From Verrucomicrobiota bacterium (GTDB lineage: Bacteria > Chlamydiota > Chlamydiia > Chlamydiales > 2-12-FULL-49-11), in assembly GCA_018240105.1 (NCBI GenBank), contig JAFEGE010000087.1, positions 1 through 49,892 on the forward strand: a stretch of 49,892 nt of DNA, given 5' to 3'. The notes under the pieces were generated by a model, which did no database searches, was not told the DNA's origin, and saw only the letters and a program-made list of their open reading frames with translations. This document shows positions 8,084 through 15,993 of this stretch, one piece after another (the first letter of the stretch is position 1; each line of letters begins with the position of its first letter). The position numbers were made by a program, and so were the translations under genes.

Positions 8084-9217
8084 CTAGCCTCTAATAAGTC
8101 TCATCTCATAGTCTGTTGCCAGTTTATTAAACTGGTATTCAAAAAGAGCGGCTTCCCCTGGAGGTGGCGCCTCTAAAAAAACATCGAGTGTATCGCCTAT
8201 GTAAACAGGAAGTTTTTCACGGTCAAAGGAGAAGTGTAGCTGTAGTTTTGTACCACCCTCCCCTTTTTGTAATTTAGGCTCTATAGCTTCAAAGCTTAAT
8301 AAAAAGCGGATACTTGTGTTGACGCGATGGACAGCGATAGCTCTCATGCCGACTTTTGGTGAAATACGGTAGGCATCTTTTGAGTCTATAAAGACATCTA
8401 AAGAGCGCTTACTATCATCTCCAATCATCACCCCTTGGTCTGTCCCAATGCGGTCACCTGCTTTAAAGGGTAGCTCTAAAACGATACCATCATTTCTTGC
8501 TGTTACCGTTAAAGAGGCGATTTTCATTTCAATACGTTGTAGAGCCGCATTTTTTTCGCGCACTTCAGAGCGGGCCATCTGTAATTGGTAAGGAGAGACC
8601 CCCTCTTTTATTTTCTCATACTCTGCTGTAATTTTTTCGTAGATAAGGTTTGCTGTTTTGAATTTCGCCTCTTCCTCTTCGATCTCTTTTAAGCTAACGA
8701 TATTTTCCTCTAAAAGATTACGAAACTCTTTACAGCGCTTTTCAGCCTCTTCTTTGTGATGAAGAGCGGTGGCAAGCTCTTTTTCTTTGATGCGTAGATC
8801 GTAGCTACAAGCGCCCTTTGCAAGGTGACTCTCTGTTGCCTCTGCTCTCTCTAAAAGCGCTTTTTTCTCTTCTCTCTCTTGGATGTATTTGCTTGCATCC
8901 ATTTGAAAGATAGCATCCCCTTTTTTTACAAAAGAGCCTAAAGCAACATGTACCTCTTTTACTAACCCCTCTTCAGGGGCAAAGAGTGTTTCAGCATTTT
9001 GTGAAGGAGAGACGCTACCGATACCTGTAACATAGTGAGCAAAAGGAGGGGTCATCATTTTATGCATTCCCTCTTCTTGGGTCTCAAAGCTCACAATTTT
9101 GCTTGGACTTGTCTCATTTTTACGATTATGAACTTCGCTATAGCAGTGGATGGTTACTAAAAACACACATGCTTGTAGTGCTATAACACCGATAAAAAAA
9201 ATCTGCTTTGTTTTCAC
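8084..9217 (-). CDS. HlyD/DevB-type membrane fusion (adaptor) protein of an ABC exporter
   Basis: This 377-residue protein has one N-terminal membrane anchor, a lipoyl-like stretch (VKEVHVALGSFVKKGDAIF), a long alpha hairpin rich in Glu/Lys (about 125-230) and a returning beta segment (ARNDGIVLELPFKAGD). This is the layout of periplasmic adaptors that join an inner-membrane ABC pump to an outer-membrane channel. The start is GTG at 9217 with AGGGAGAGG before it. The permease and ATPase it most likely serves lie about 2.8 kb away on the other strand (11998-13679). No outer-membrane channel gene is in this window. Confidence 0.85.
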   Translation of the reverse strand: MKTKQIFFIGVIALQACVFLVTIHCYSEVHNRKNETSPSKIVSFETQEEGMHKMMTPPFAHYVTGIGSVSPSQNAETLFAPEEGLVKEVHVALGSFVKKGDAIFQMDASKYIQEREEKKALLERAEATESHLAKGACSYDLRIKEKELATALHHKEEAEKRCKEFRNLLEENIVSLKEIEEEEAKFKTANLIYEKITAEYEKIKEGVSPYQLQMARSEVREKNAALQRIEMKIASLTVTARNDGIVLELPFKAGDRIGTDQGVMIGDDSKRSLDVFIDSKDAYRISPKVGMRAIAVHRVNTSIRFLLSFEAIEPKLQKGEGGTKLQLHFSFDREKLPVYIGDTLDVFLEAPPPGEAALFEYQFNKLATDYEMRLIRG

Positions 9218-9286
9218 AACCTCTCCCTGGTGAATCTCTAAAATTTTGGACCATAAAAGGAGAAAAGTTATTTGGCAATATTTTTT

Positions 9287-10594
9287 TTAAACAGGGAGAG
9301 ATTGTGGCCAATTAAGGTGTTGGCGCTCGACTTCTCTCTCATAGAACTTAAAGAGTAGTAAGATAGAAAAAACCCAAAGAACAAAGATAGAGACAACTCC
9401 CCAGGAGATTAGCATTGTTAAAGGGATCCATGGGATCATTTGTAGTAAAAGGATGACAATAGAGGCAAATGCTTTAGAGGTACGGTAAGCAAAAACATCT
9501 ATGATCGCTTTGGCTTTAAACTTCTCCTCTACCTTAAGGGGTATGTAGAGCATCTCTTTAATGATGCCAAAGATAGAGTAATCAAGGCATTTAATAGTGC
9601 CAAAGGCGTAGCCCATCATTCTAAAGGTTGGCCAAATCAGAAAGCCAAGCGTATTTAATCCAAGAAGGATTGGTACAAAAAGATGGGTAGCTCTAAGCCC
9701 TATCAAGCGAAGTAAGACAAAGCTACCAATGAATTGTAAAAAGACGTTTATCATATTTACAATGCCGAAAAAACGGCCTAAGAACTGTGTTCGTAAGTCT
9801 TGGACCGCAAACTCTTTTTCCAAAAGCGTACAGAATTGAAAGTCCATAAGCGTAGAGGTAAGCTGCATTGCAACGACGATAAAAAGAATAAATTTTAAAA
9901 AGGTAGAGTGGTGGATAAGCTTAATACCACCCAAGATGTCTGTAGAGTCAGAGCTAAGAGAGGAGATATCTTGCCTAAAGGCGATCTGTTCACGTTTTTG
10001 TAAAGCAAGGCAGTAACAAAGACAGATTAAAAGATAGAAAGGCAAAGTAATAAGAAGGAGCTTTTCACTGCCAAGGCGTACCGCTAAAAAGCCAGGCACA
10101 AGGCTTCCTACAACAGAGCCAAGGCCGCCCATACCAAAAAAAATGCCGTATAAATATTTGGCCCGATCGATATTAATGGTGGCATGGATAACAGACCAAA
10201 GCTGTTGGAACATAAGAATGATAAAAATATCTTTCCAAAGGTAGAGAAGAAAAGGGAGAAAAGAGAAGCTTGTTAAATAGAAGGCGGAAAAGAGGTTTAT
10301 ACAAAAAGCAAGACAGATCGATAAGACCAGCATCCGTATGCAGCCAAGCTTTGGTAAGAAAAGATTATAAAAAGATACAATAAGAAAATTGAGCGGAACA
10401 GAGGTTAGCCATACAAGGGGAAAAAGTTTTACTGTATAGGTAGATAAAAAGACGGAGTTTGCCGTCGCTCTTGTAATAGAAGCTTCCCCTGTTATAAGGA
10501 AGCTACAAAGCATAATGTAAAAAATAAATAGCTTTTCGAAATGGCTATAGCTACGGTACTCAGATCGAAGATTTGTGAGAAAATTTCGAATCAT
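9287..10594 (-). CDS. MFS-like carrier related to ATP/ADP translocases (NTT/TLC family)
   Basis: This 435-residue protein has about twelve membrane segments. The N-terminal stretch (GEASITRATANS) and the later KAKAIIDVFAYRTSKA resemble nucleotide-transporter (NTT/TLC) relatives found in Chlamydiae and Rickettsiales. True ATP/ADP exchangers are usually near 500 residues, so this is a shorter, divergent member and its substrate is unknown. It overlaps the end of the HD gene by 35 bases, implying co-transcription, and precedes the adaptor gene by 69 bases. No strong ribosome site is seen, consistent with translational coupling. Confidence 0.72.
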   Translation of the reverse strand: MIRNFLTNLRSEYRSYSHFEKLFIFYIMLCSFLITGEASITRATANSVFLSTYTVKLFPLVWLTSVPLNFLIVSFYNLFLPKLGCIRMLVLSICLAFCINLFSAFYLTSFSFLPFLLYLWKDIFIILMFQQLWSVIHATINIDRAKYLYGIFFGMGGLGSVVGSLVPGFLAVRLGSEKLLLITLPFYLLICLCYCLALQKREQIAFRQDISSLSSDSTDILGGIKLIHHSTFLKFILFIVVAMQLTSTLMDFQFCTLLEKEFAVQDLRTQFLGRFFGIVNMINVFLQFIGSFVLLRLIGLRATHLFVPILLGLNTLGFLIWPTFRMMGYAFGTIKCLDYSIFGIIKEMLYIPLKVEEKFKAKAIIDVFAYRTSKAFASIVILLLQMIPWIPLTMLISWGVVSIFVLWVFSILLLFKFYEREVERQHLNWPQSLPV

Positions 10595-11780
10595 TGCTTA
10601 CTATTTTAGACACCTCAGAAGCCATTTCGTGAGAGGCGTACACCCAGCTCCTCTCTATGTCTGGAATAAAGACTTCCGCTATTTCCCCAGCCTCAGCAAC
10701 TATATCATTTTTCATCAATATCGGGAAGGATAAGGAAAATCCTTTTTTCGCACAAAACCCTTTTTCAAGGAAAACCTTGTCTTTTTCATTGTCAAATCTT
10801 TTCTTTAAAATGTCGAACCCTTCATTGTTAACAGGATATACCTTAATTCTATCTTTCTGCTCAAAGATTGCCATCGCATGGCTGTGATTTGGATCTGTAG
10901 GATCAAAGATGGCAAGATACGCCTTAGCTAGGATTTCAAAGTCGCTTGTACGTAAATAATTTTCTACACTATCTAAAGCTTTACTATCTAAAATATAACG
11001 TTTAACCATCTCTTTCATGTGGAAAGAGTAGGCCTTTACGTTAGAGTTTTGATAGAGCCTTTTGTGCATAAAATAGCGCGCTAAGAAAAGACCGTAACAA
11101 GATTCAAGGCCATCCTCTTCTAATCCTAAAACAATCTTATCTTGATAGGGCAAAAGGCGAAGCGAGTGAATCAATTGTTGGTAGTCTATATGGCCATAAG
11201 AGAGACCTGTATAATGGCTATCTCTTAGAAGATAGTCGATTCTATCCCCGCCAAAATCTCCGGTCAGCATTTGAGTCACAATCGTTTCCCAGGGTGTGTA
11301 AGGATCCTTACAACACTGTTTTCCTAAAGCTATTTTTACAATATCGTGTACACAAAGCCCCTCGCTCTCCCAGATCGGTTGTAGGAAAGAGCTTTCGATA
11401 ATCTTTCTTGTCCAATCTTCATGGCCATAAGTTCCTAAAAGCTCCTCTTCTGCTAAGTGAGAAAAAGGTAAATGCCCTACATCATGGAGAAGGCTTGCTG
11501 CTTGTAAAACAGAGCGCCAGTAGCGAATTTTTTCGGCATTTAGTTCTGGAAAAAAGGTAAAGATAGACTCTTTTTCAATAATCCTATCAAAGATCTTGCT
11601 TGCCATGTGCATTGTTCCCATCGAATGCTCGGCTCTTGTATGGGTTCCACCGCCATAGACAAAGGAGGCTGCAGCAATTTGATGGATACTTTTTAGCCTT
11701 TGAAAAGGGATTGTTTTTAAGATTTTTTCTATGAGAGAATCAATATCAATAAAGCCGTAGATTGGATCAAAAATTTTCAT
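10560..11780 (-). CDS. HD-domain phosphohydrolase (dGTPase/YwfO-like)
   Basis: This 406-residue metal-dependent phosphohydrolase resembles the YwfO/SAMHD1-like group that removes triphosphate from dNTPs. The N-terminus (FDPIYGFI) is typical. The metal ligands are visible as HTRAEH (47-52), LLHD (H99, D100) and a later GGDRIDYLLRD carrying the last aspartate. The start at 11780 is chosen because AAGGAGA lies just before it and the family begins at this point; an ATG at 11840 would add 20 residues unlike the family. It is the first gene of the leftward group with the translocase-like carrier, a possible nucleotide-related pairing. Confidence 0.85.
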   Translation of the reverse strand: MKIFDPIYGFIDIDSLIEKILKTIPFQRLKSIHQIAAASFVYGGGTHTRAEHSMGTMHMASKIFDRIIEKESIFTFFPELNAEKIRYWRSVLQAASLLHDVGHLPFSHLAEEELLGTYGHEDWTRKIIESSFLQPIWESEGLCVHDIVKIALGKQCCKDPYTPWETIVTQMLTGDFGGDRIDYLLRDSHYTGLSYGHIDYQQLIHSLRLLPYQDKIVLGLEEDGLESCYGLFLARYFMHKRLYQNSNVKAYSFHMKEMVKRYILDSKALDSVENYLRTSDFEILAKAYLAIFDPTDPNHSHAMAIFEQKDRIKVYPVNNEGFDILKKRFDNEKDKVFLEKGFCAKKGFSLSFPILMKNDIVAEAGEIAEVFIPDIERSWVYASHEMASEVSKIVSNDSKFSHKSSI

Positions 11781-11997
11781 TACTGTCTCCTTGAGGAAAG
11801 GGTGAGAGGCGATCGCCCAGAGGTAGTCCTTGGTGGTCATCTAATAAAAGATCAGAAGAGCCATTTTCTTCTTCAGGCTGGCATTGATCCATGGGAGAAA
11901 CCTATAGGGAAAGGTGTTTTAGAGGACTATAACTCAAAAGCGGTTTTTTTAAAAAGCTGCGTGTGCTATATCCACAAAATAGATATAGAGGTATTAC

Positions 11998-12966
11998 ATG
12001 CGATCCATTCTTTTTTCTATCGTTTTTTCTAAAAGGCAAAAGGTTTTCTTTTCGAGTTTTTGTGCTCTTCTTGCCTTCTTTTTTCTGTTAGAGACCTCTG
12101 TGCATGTCCATAGTATTTTAGATAGCAAGCTCTCTTGGATTACAAAGATGCCTGAAGTTGACCTTTGGCTTACGGACTCTAAAACGACATCTCTTTTCCC
12201 TTCTCCCCTTATTTCGCGCGAAGCTATTTTAAAGGTTCGCATGGTTTCAGAAGTTAAGGCAGCCGCGCCTCTTTTTATTGCTAACGCTAATCTAAAGGGT
12301 GGCGAAAAAGTGCTTCACATCGGCGTGGATGAAAATACTCTTCTAGGAGTCCCTTTAGAGCTTTCTGAGCAAAAAGATAAGAGAACCATTTTAGAGAAGG
12401 GCTTTTTGCTTAAGGGAGCAGAGCAGTTTTTATACACAAGCTACCGAAGAGTTGCCGAAGAGCATCCAGAAATGCGTCTTGGTTCTCCTTTCATTTTAAT
12501 TAAACTTGAAGAGGGAAAAAATCGAAGTAAAGCGATTCAAAAGATCGAAAAACTGACAAATTGCAAGGTTTATTCGAAGAAGGCTTTTGCAGAGCTTGTT
12601 TTCTCCTCTCTCTTTCAAAAAGAGCAGCTACCGACTTCGTTTTTCTCCTTTATCGTTCTTCTCTCATTTTTGATTCTCTTTCTTGCTCTCTTTTTCTTTT
12701 TAGATTCATTTGGAGAGGAGTGCGCTCTTTTACAGACCTTAGGTGCCTCCTTTAGACTTCTTTTTACCGCACATCTTTTTCTTAGCTTTATTCCTCTTGT
12801 ACTTGGCTATTTGGCAAGTTTACTCTTTTTTGGAGCGAGAAGCTTTTTTCTCTCTTCCCCCTTTCCCCTGCCTATAGTCTTACTATTATCTTTTCTAGTC
12901 TCTTTACTATTAGCTGTTGGTATCGCTCTAAGTCGGGCTTTGAAAACACAGCGAAGGATCTCATGA
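11998..12966 (+). CDS. ABC exporter permease, FtsX/DevC-like
   Basis: This 322-residue protein has one N-terminal membrane segment, a soluble extracytoplasmic region of about 170 residues, then three closely spaced hydrophobic segments in the last 110 residues. That is the MacB/DevC/FtsX permease layout, though a little shorter than usual DevC (about 385). Its stop overlaps the start of the ATPase gene (ATGA), so both are translationally coupled. With the adaptor at 8084-9217 it can make a tripartite exporter. The cargo is unknown; DevBCA relatives export glycolipids and MacB relatives export peptides or lipoproteins. Confidence 0.75.
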   Translation: MRSILFSIVFSKRQKVFFSSFCALLAFFFLLETSVHVHSILDSKLSWITKMPEVDLWLTDSKTTSLFPSPLISREAILKVRMVSEVKAAAPLFIANANLKGGEKVLHIGVDENTLLGVPLELSEQKDKRTILEKGFLLKGAEQFLYTSYRRVAEEHPEMRLGSPFILIKLEEGKNRSKAIQKIEKLTNCKVYSKKAFAELVFSSLFQKEQLPTSFFSFIVLLSFLILFLALFFFLDSFGEECALLQTLGASFRLLFTAHLFLSFIPLVLGYLASLLFFGARSFFLSSPFPLPIVLLLSFLVSLLLAVGIALSRALKTQRRIS

Positions 12967-13679
12967 TTATTTGTCAAAATCTAGGTAAAAAGTTTTCTAA
13001 AGATCAGAAAATTCAATACGCCATAGAAGATTTCTCTTTAGAGATCGAAGAGGGAGAGCTCCTAATTCTATATGGCCCACCAAGCTCTGGTAAAACGACC
13101 TTTCTATCTTTACTTGGAGGCCTTCTTAAGGCGGATGAAGGAAGCCTTGAAATTCTAGGCCAAGAGATTACCAAGCTCTCTGCTGAAGAGCTTAGAGTTT
13201 TTCGTCAGAGCAATATTGGCCTACATCTACAGACAATTTCGCTCTTTTCCTCCCTGACGGCTTTAGAAAACTTACTCGCACCGCTTTATTTAGCGGGCGT
13301 CTCTAAGAAAGAGGCTTTATCTAAAGCTCTCTCGATTTTACAGCAAGTTGGGCTTTTTGAAAAAAAGGATATAGCGGTAACTCTTCTATCGGAGGGAGAA
13401 AAGAGCCTTCTTCACTTTGGAAGAACTCTTGTCCTTGAGCCAAAGATTTTACTTTTAGATGAGCCTACGCTTTTTTTAGATCACGCAACCAGTATTAGGA
13501 TAATGACGCTATTAAGAGAGCTTGTTCTTGATCATAACATGACAGTTGTAGCCGCTATTGGAGACAGCAGACTGCATCCCTTTGCTAGTCGATTGATTCG
13601 GTTAAAAAGCGGACAAATTTTAGAGATAGCAGGAGAGGTTGTTAAAGAACTAGCACCGCTACCTTATCTTAAGATTTAA
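12963..13679 (+). CDS. ABC transporter ATPase (DevA/LolD/MacB-like), degenerate signature
   Basis: This 238-residue ATPase has Walker A GPPSSGKT (38-45), Q90, and Walker B ILLLDEP (162-168). Two key motifs deviate. The signature is LSEGE (142-146) rather than LSGGQ, and the switch histidine after VVAA is glycine (G200 in AIGD rather than THD). The overall length and the LolD/MacB-like insert pattern fit the exporter class of its coupled permease. The missing histidine suggests weak or partner-dependent ATP hydrolysis, or early decay; the reading frame is otherwise intact. Confidence 0.87.
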   Translation: MIICQNLGKKFSKDQKIQYAIEDFSLEIEEGELLILYGPPSSGKTTFLSLLGGLLKADEGSLEILGQEITKLSAEELRVFRQSNIGLHLQTISLFSSLTALENLLAPLYLAGVSKKEALSKALSILQQVGLFEKKDIAVTLLSEGEKSLLHFGRTLVLEPKILLLDEPTLFLDHATSIRIMTLLRELVLDHNMTVVAAIGDSRLHPFASRLIRLKSGQILEIAGEVVKELAPLPYLKI

Positions 13680-13707
13680 AATCAGAAATATAGTAATTGA
13701 ATAGAAT

Positions 13708-13755
13708 GCCTGCCACTATGCTCTTAAGAGCCCATAAAATGGTTAGATGGCAGGC
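13708..13755. terminator. Hairpin between convergent ATPase and cold-shock genes
   Basis: GCCTGCCA (13708-13715) pairs with TGGCAGGC (13748-13755), and an inner palindrome GCTCTTAAGAGC (13720-13731) can form a second stem. The position between two converging genes suits a bidirectional terminator, although no T-run follows. Confidence 0.5.
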
Positions 13756-13773
13756 TGAAACCCACAGAACTGT

Positions 13774-13983
13774 TTAGACTGGAGTTACATCAGTAGCTTC
13801 AGGACCTTTACGACCAGAACCTTCTACGTATTCAACTCTCTGTCCTTCACGAAGTGAATCTGGACTTCCGTTTACGTTACTTGTATGAACGAAAAGGTCT
13901 TTGCCTCCGTCTGCTGGAGTGATGAAACCAAAACCTTTTTGTTTATTGAAAAACTTAATTGTACCTTTTGACTTTGTTGCCAC
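13774..13983 (-). CDS. Cold-shock domain protein (CspA family)
   Basis: This 69-residue protein is a single cold-shock domain that binds single-stranded RNA or DNA. RNP1 is KGFGFI (16-21) and RNP2 is DLFVH (29-33). It starts with GTG at 13983, with AGGAA close before it. It stands alone, facing the ATPase gene. The roughly 170 bases upstream to the repeat element could hold a long leader, as cold-shock genes often have, but no specific structure could be assigned. Confidence 0.93.
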   Translation of the reverse strand: MATKSKGTIKFFNKQKGFGFITPADGGKDLFVHTSNVNGSPDSLREGQRVEYVEGSGRKGPEATDVTPV

Positions 13984-14475
13984 TGTAAACTTCCTAAAAT
14001 TTATGTTCTGTTGGTTTAGAGTCTCAAATTTGAAACCCTAATGCAAACGAGTATATAGGATATCGTCTTTTTTTACTTATCCCAATTGTGATTTTTTTCT
14101 ACTTTAGCTTCAAAAAGTCGATTATTTTCTTGAAAACAGCTTTAGAGCCCTTATACCACTCGTGATTCAAAAATCGGTTTTAGCATGGTCGGTAGCTCCT
14201 AGTTTTGAAATTGCCAAAACTTTGCCAAATTTTTAAGTTCTGCTAGTTTTAGGACAGCCTTCGCTTATTTCAAATTCGAGGCACCTTCTTGCCAAATCCC
14301 GATTCTTGCCTTACTCTCGGTATACAGCTCGTTTACTTTTTTTTAACGAATAACCCCCTAGTAATTAGTCGGTTTAGATGCATTTTCAATAACTAGTTTT
14401 AATAGAAATGTAAAGTTTTCCTTTAATGATTATAATAATTGTAAATAAATAGGTAAAAATAAAAGGTGAAATATT
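13984..14475. other. Long divergent spacer with repeat element
   Basis: No gene longer than a few dozen codons is convincing here. The left part would hold the cold-shock promoter and leader (a TATACT lies on the minus strand near 14050, without a well-spaced -35). The middle holds an inverted-repeat element at 14153-14323. The right part is AT-rich and should contain the promoter of the Cys-rich gene. Confidence 0.5.
14153..14323. repeat. 171-bp degenerate inverted-repeat element, copy A
   Basis: The ends ATACCACTCGT-N4-CAA-N-AATCGG and its complement CCGATTCTTGCCTTACTCTCGGTAT pair imperfectly over the outer 25 bases and again further in. The first 63 bases (14153-14215) match the reverse complement of 15176-15238 at roughly four bases in five. 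The terminal ATACC(A/G) resembles the end of the element at 6137-6296, so these may be one family. Confidence 0.68.
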
Positions 14476-14979
14476 ATGAAAAATAAAACTCCTACAAAGA
14501 CATGCTGCAAATCAAGTAATGAATCGCTTTGCACGCCTGCCTGCACAAGTGGGGCTACTAGAACAATGCAGTTAGTTATCTTTCTGCCTTACTTGATCTT
14601 ACTGACAGGTCTTTTTGTCGGTTGGTCATTTTATAGTTTATACATGAACGTATTAATCAGATTCACGCCAGCTATCCTTTATGGTGTTATCTTCTTTACT
14701 GTGGGTACTCATCTTGGTAGCAAAGAAGTGCGTGCTTGGCGCTTCCATAAGCAGTGCTGTAGAGAACTTATTACAATCCCACGTAACTACTCTACAACCA
14801 TTCTTATCATAATAAGCGTTATTCTAAAGGCGTTTTTTGGTTATTTCTACACTACCTGCACAGATATCCCGTGCTGGATGTATGTTGCTGATATGATTAC
14901 AGCTTCTATTGCTAGTGGCTTTTTTATAGGACGTACAGGATCTTTCTTTAAAAAGTATCTTGGAACGTATTGCTGCTAG
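14476..14979 (+). CDS. Cysteine-rich four-helix membrane protein, paralogue 1
   Basis: This 167-residue protein has ten cysteines: a Cys-rich tail (C10, C11, C19, C23), a CC pair in a loop (94-95), C128, C133 and a terminal CC (166-167). Four membrane segments are predicted near 32-53, 62-80, 106-125 and 133-152. The next gene is a clear paralogue sharing FHK-x-CC-x-ELI, PR-x-Y, FY-x-TC, IP-x-WMY and TASIA-x-GFF. AAAGGTG precedes the ATG, and the upstream DNA is very AT-rich. No family was recognised. The conserved CC pair and tail suggest metal binding or disulfide linking; that is inference. Confidence 0.78.
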   Translation: MKNKTPTKTCCKSSNESLCTPACTSGATRTMQLVIFLPYLILLTGLFVGWSFYSLYMNVLIRFTPAILYGVIFFTVGTHLGSKEVRAWRFHKQCCRELITIPRNYSTTILIIISVILKAFFGYFYTTCTDIPCWMYVADMITASIASGFFIGRTGSFFKKYLGTYCC

Positions 14980-15006
14980 AGAGGCACATGTTGGTAAGCT
15001 GTATAT

Positions 15007-15034
15007 AATGAGGGCTCTTTTCTAAGCCCTCATT
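15007..15034 (+). terminator. Terminator-like hairpin after Cys-rich paralogue 1
   Basis: A 10-bp perfect stem (AATGAGGGCT with AGCCCTCATT) and 8-base loop lie 27 bases past the stop codon. Only a short T stretch follows, so it is a weak intrinsic terminator or a 3' stabilising stem. Confidence 0.6.
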
Positions 15035-15078
15035 TGTAAGTTTACAGCCGCCCTTTTGTTTCTACCGATTTACAGCCT

Positions 15079-15105
15079 GCCTCTTTGCTTGATCAGCAAA
15101 GAGGC
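15079..15105. other. Strong 11-bp hairpin of unknown role
   Basis: GCCTCTTTGCT and AGCAAAGAGGC form a perfect stem around TGATC. There is no T-run. It could be a second terminator, a structured small RNA piece, or part of the repeat insertion. Confidence 0.45.
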
Positions 15106-15175
15106 GCTTTCATAAGGCGATATTTCATTACTTTAACCCCAAGCTCCTGCATCTGTAACGTGGTTCTTCTATCTT

Positions 15176-15238
15176 GGTAATTTTAAAGTCGAGAGCTACC
15201 GACGATGCCAAAACCGACTCTTGAATCACGAATGGTAT
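15176..15238 (-). repeat. Repeat arm, copy B (inverse of copy A)
   Basis: Read on the minus strand this segment begins ATACCATTCGTGATTCAAG and follows copy A (14153-14215) for about 63 bases with scattered mismatches. A matching second arm was not found nearby, so this copy seems partial. Copies A and B face each other across the first Cys-rich gene. Confidence 0.72.
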
Positions 15239-15460
15239 AAGCCTATTTCTGTGATTTTTGAGATTAATCCAGAGGTTACATCCGATTTTATTACTATTTT
15301 CTATGCTCTTAAATAAAAAAAACGCGAAAAGTCAGATTTTTTATTACCAATCACTTAAGAATAAATTTAAATAAACATCTCATTTATTCATGTTATTTTT
15401 TTATCGATTACTTAAAATATAAATAAATTAATAAATTAATAAAAAAATAAAGGAGTAATT

Positions 15461-15985
15461 ATGAGAAAAGGAACAGATTGTTGCTCAAAGAAGCGCTGTG
15501 CCCCACAGCCGAGTTGCAAGAAACCTAGTTGCTGCGATCCTTGTGTGCAGAGAAAAGGTAGTAAAAATAAGCCTGTAAGGACGATGAAAATGGTGCTTTT
15601 TTTACCATGCATCTTACTTTTAACAGGCTGTCTTGGCTTTTGGTCGCTTCATGATGTTTATAAAAATATGGTTCTTGGCAACTCTACAGTCGTCTTATGG
15701 GGCATTATTTGTTGTACGCTTGGTAGCTATTTAGGAAAAAAAGAGGCAACAACTTGGTGTTTTCATAAAAACTGCTGCAAAGAGTTGATTAGCTTACCTC
15801 GAAGTTACGGTGCGATAATCGTGCTCGTTATTGTTCTAGTATTAAAGTCCTTTTGGAGTTATTTTTATGTAACTTGTGTGCAAATACCTGTTTGGATGTA
15901 TCTTATGGACATGATGACAGCTTCTATCGCAACAGGCTTTTTCACAGGACAAACTGTAACATTCTTCAAAAGGTATTTAAACTAG
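15461..15985 (+). CDS. Cysteine-rich four-helix membrane protein, paralogue 2
   Basis: This 174-residue paralogue of the preceding gene has fifteen cysteines, seven of them in the N-terminal tail (C7, C8, C13, C19, C24, C25, C28), plus CC pairs at 84-85 and 105-106. The core is well conserved with paralogue 1 (FHK-x-CC-x-ELI, FY-x-TC, WMY, TASIA-x-GFF), while the tails differ in sequence but not in Cys richness. It lacks the terminal CC. AAAGGAG precedes the ATG. The exported deoxyribosyltransferase-like gene starts 9 bases after its stop, so the two are very probably co-transcribed. Confidence 0.8.
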   Translation: MRKGTDCCSKKRCAPQPSCKKPSCCDPCVQRKGSKNKPVRTMKMVLFLPCILLLTGCLGFWSLHDVYKNMVLGNSTVVLWGIICCTLGSYLGKKEATTWCFHKNCCKELISLPRSYGAIIVLVIVLVLKSFWSYFYVTCVQIPVWMYLMDMMTASIATGFFTGQTVTFFKRYLN

Positions 15986-15993
15986 GTAAAGCT

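Larger units (their letters stand above)
14980..15460. other. Spacer between Cys-rich paralogues with hairpins and repeat arm
   Basis: No gene is seen. In order it holds a terminator-like hairpin (15007-15034), a strong 11-bp hairpin (15079-15105), a repeat arm in inverse orientation to copy A (15176-15238), and an extremely AT-rich 100 bases before the second paralogue, which probably include its promoter. Confidence 0.55.

Noticed and set aside
11802-12032. A 76-codon rightward frame before the ABC permease
   Set aside because: It has no convincing ribosome site, overlaps the permease start and shows no protein-like pattern; the permease ATG at 11998 is in another frame.
14347-15461. CRISPR-like array in the repeat-rich region
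   Set aside because: The repeats are inverted, long and few; there are no evenly spaced short direct repeats and no cas genes.
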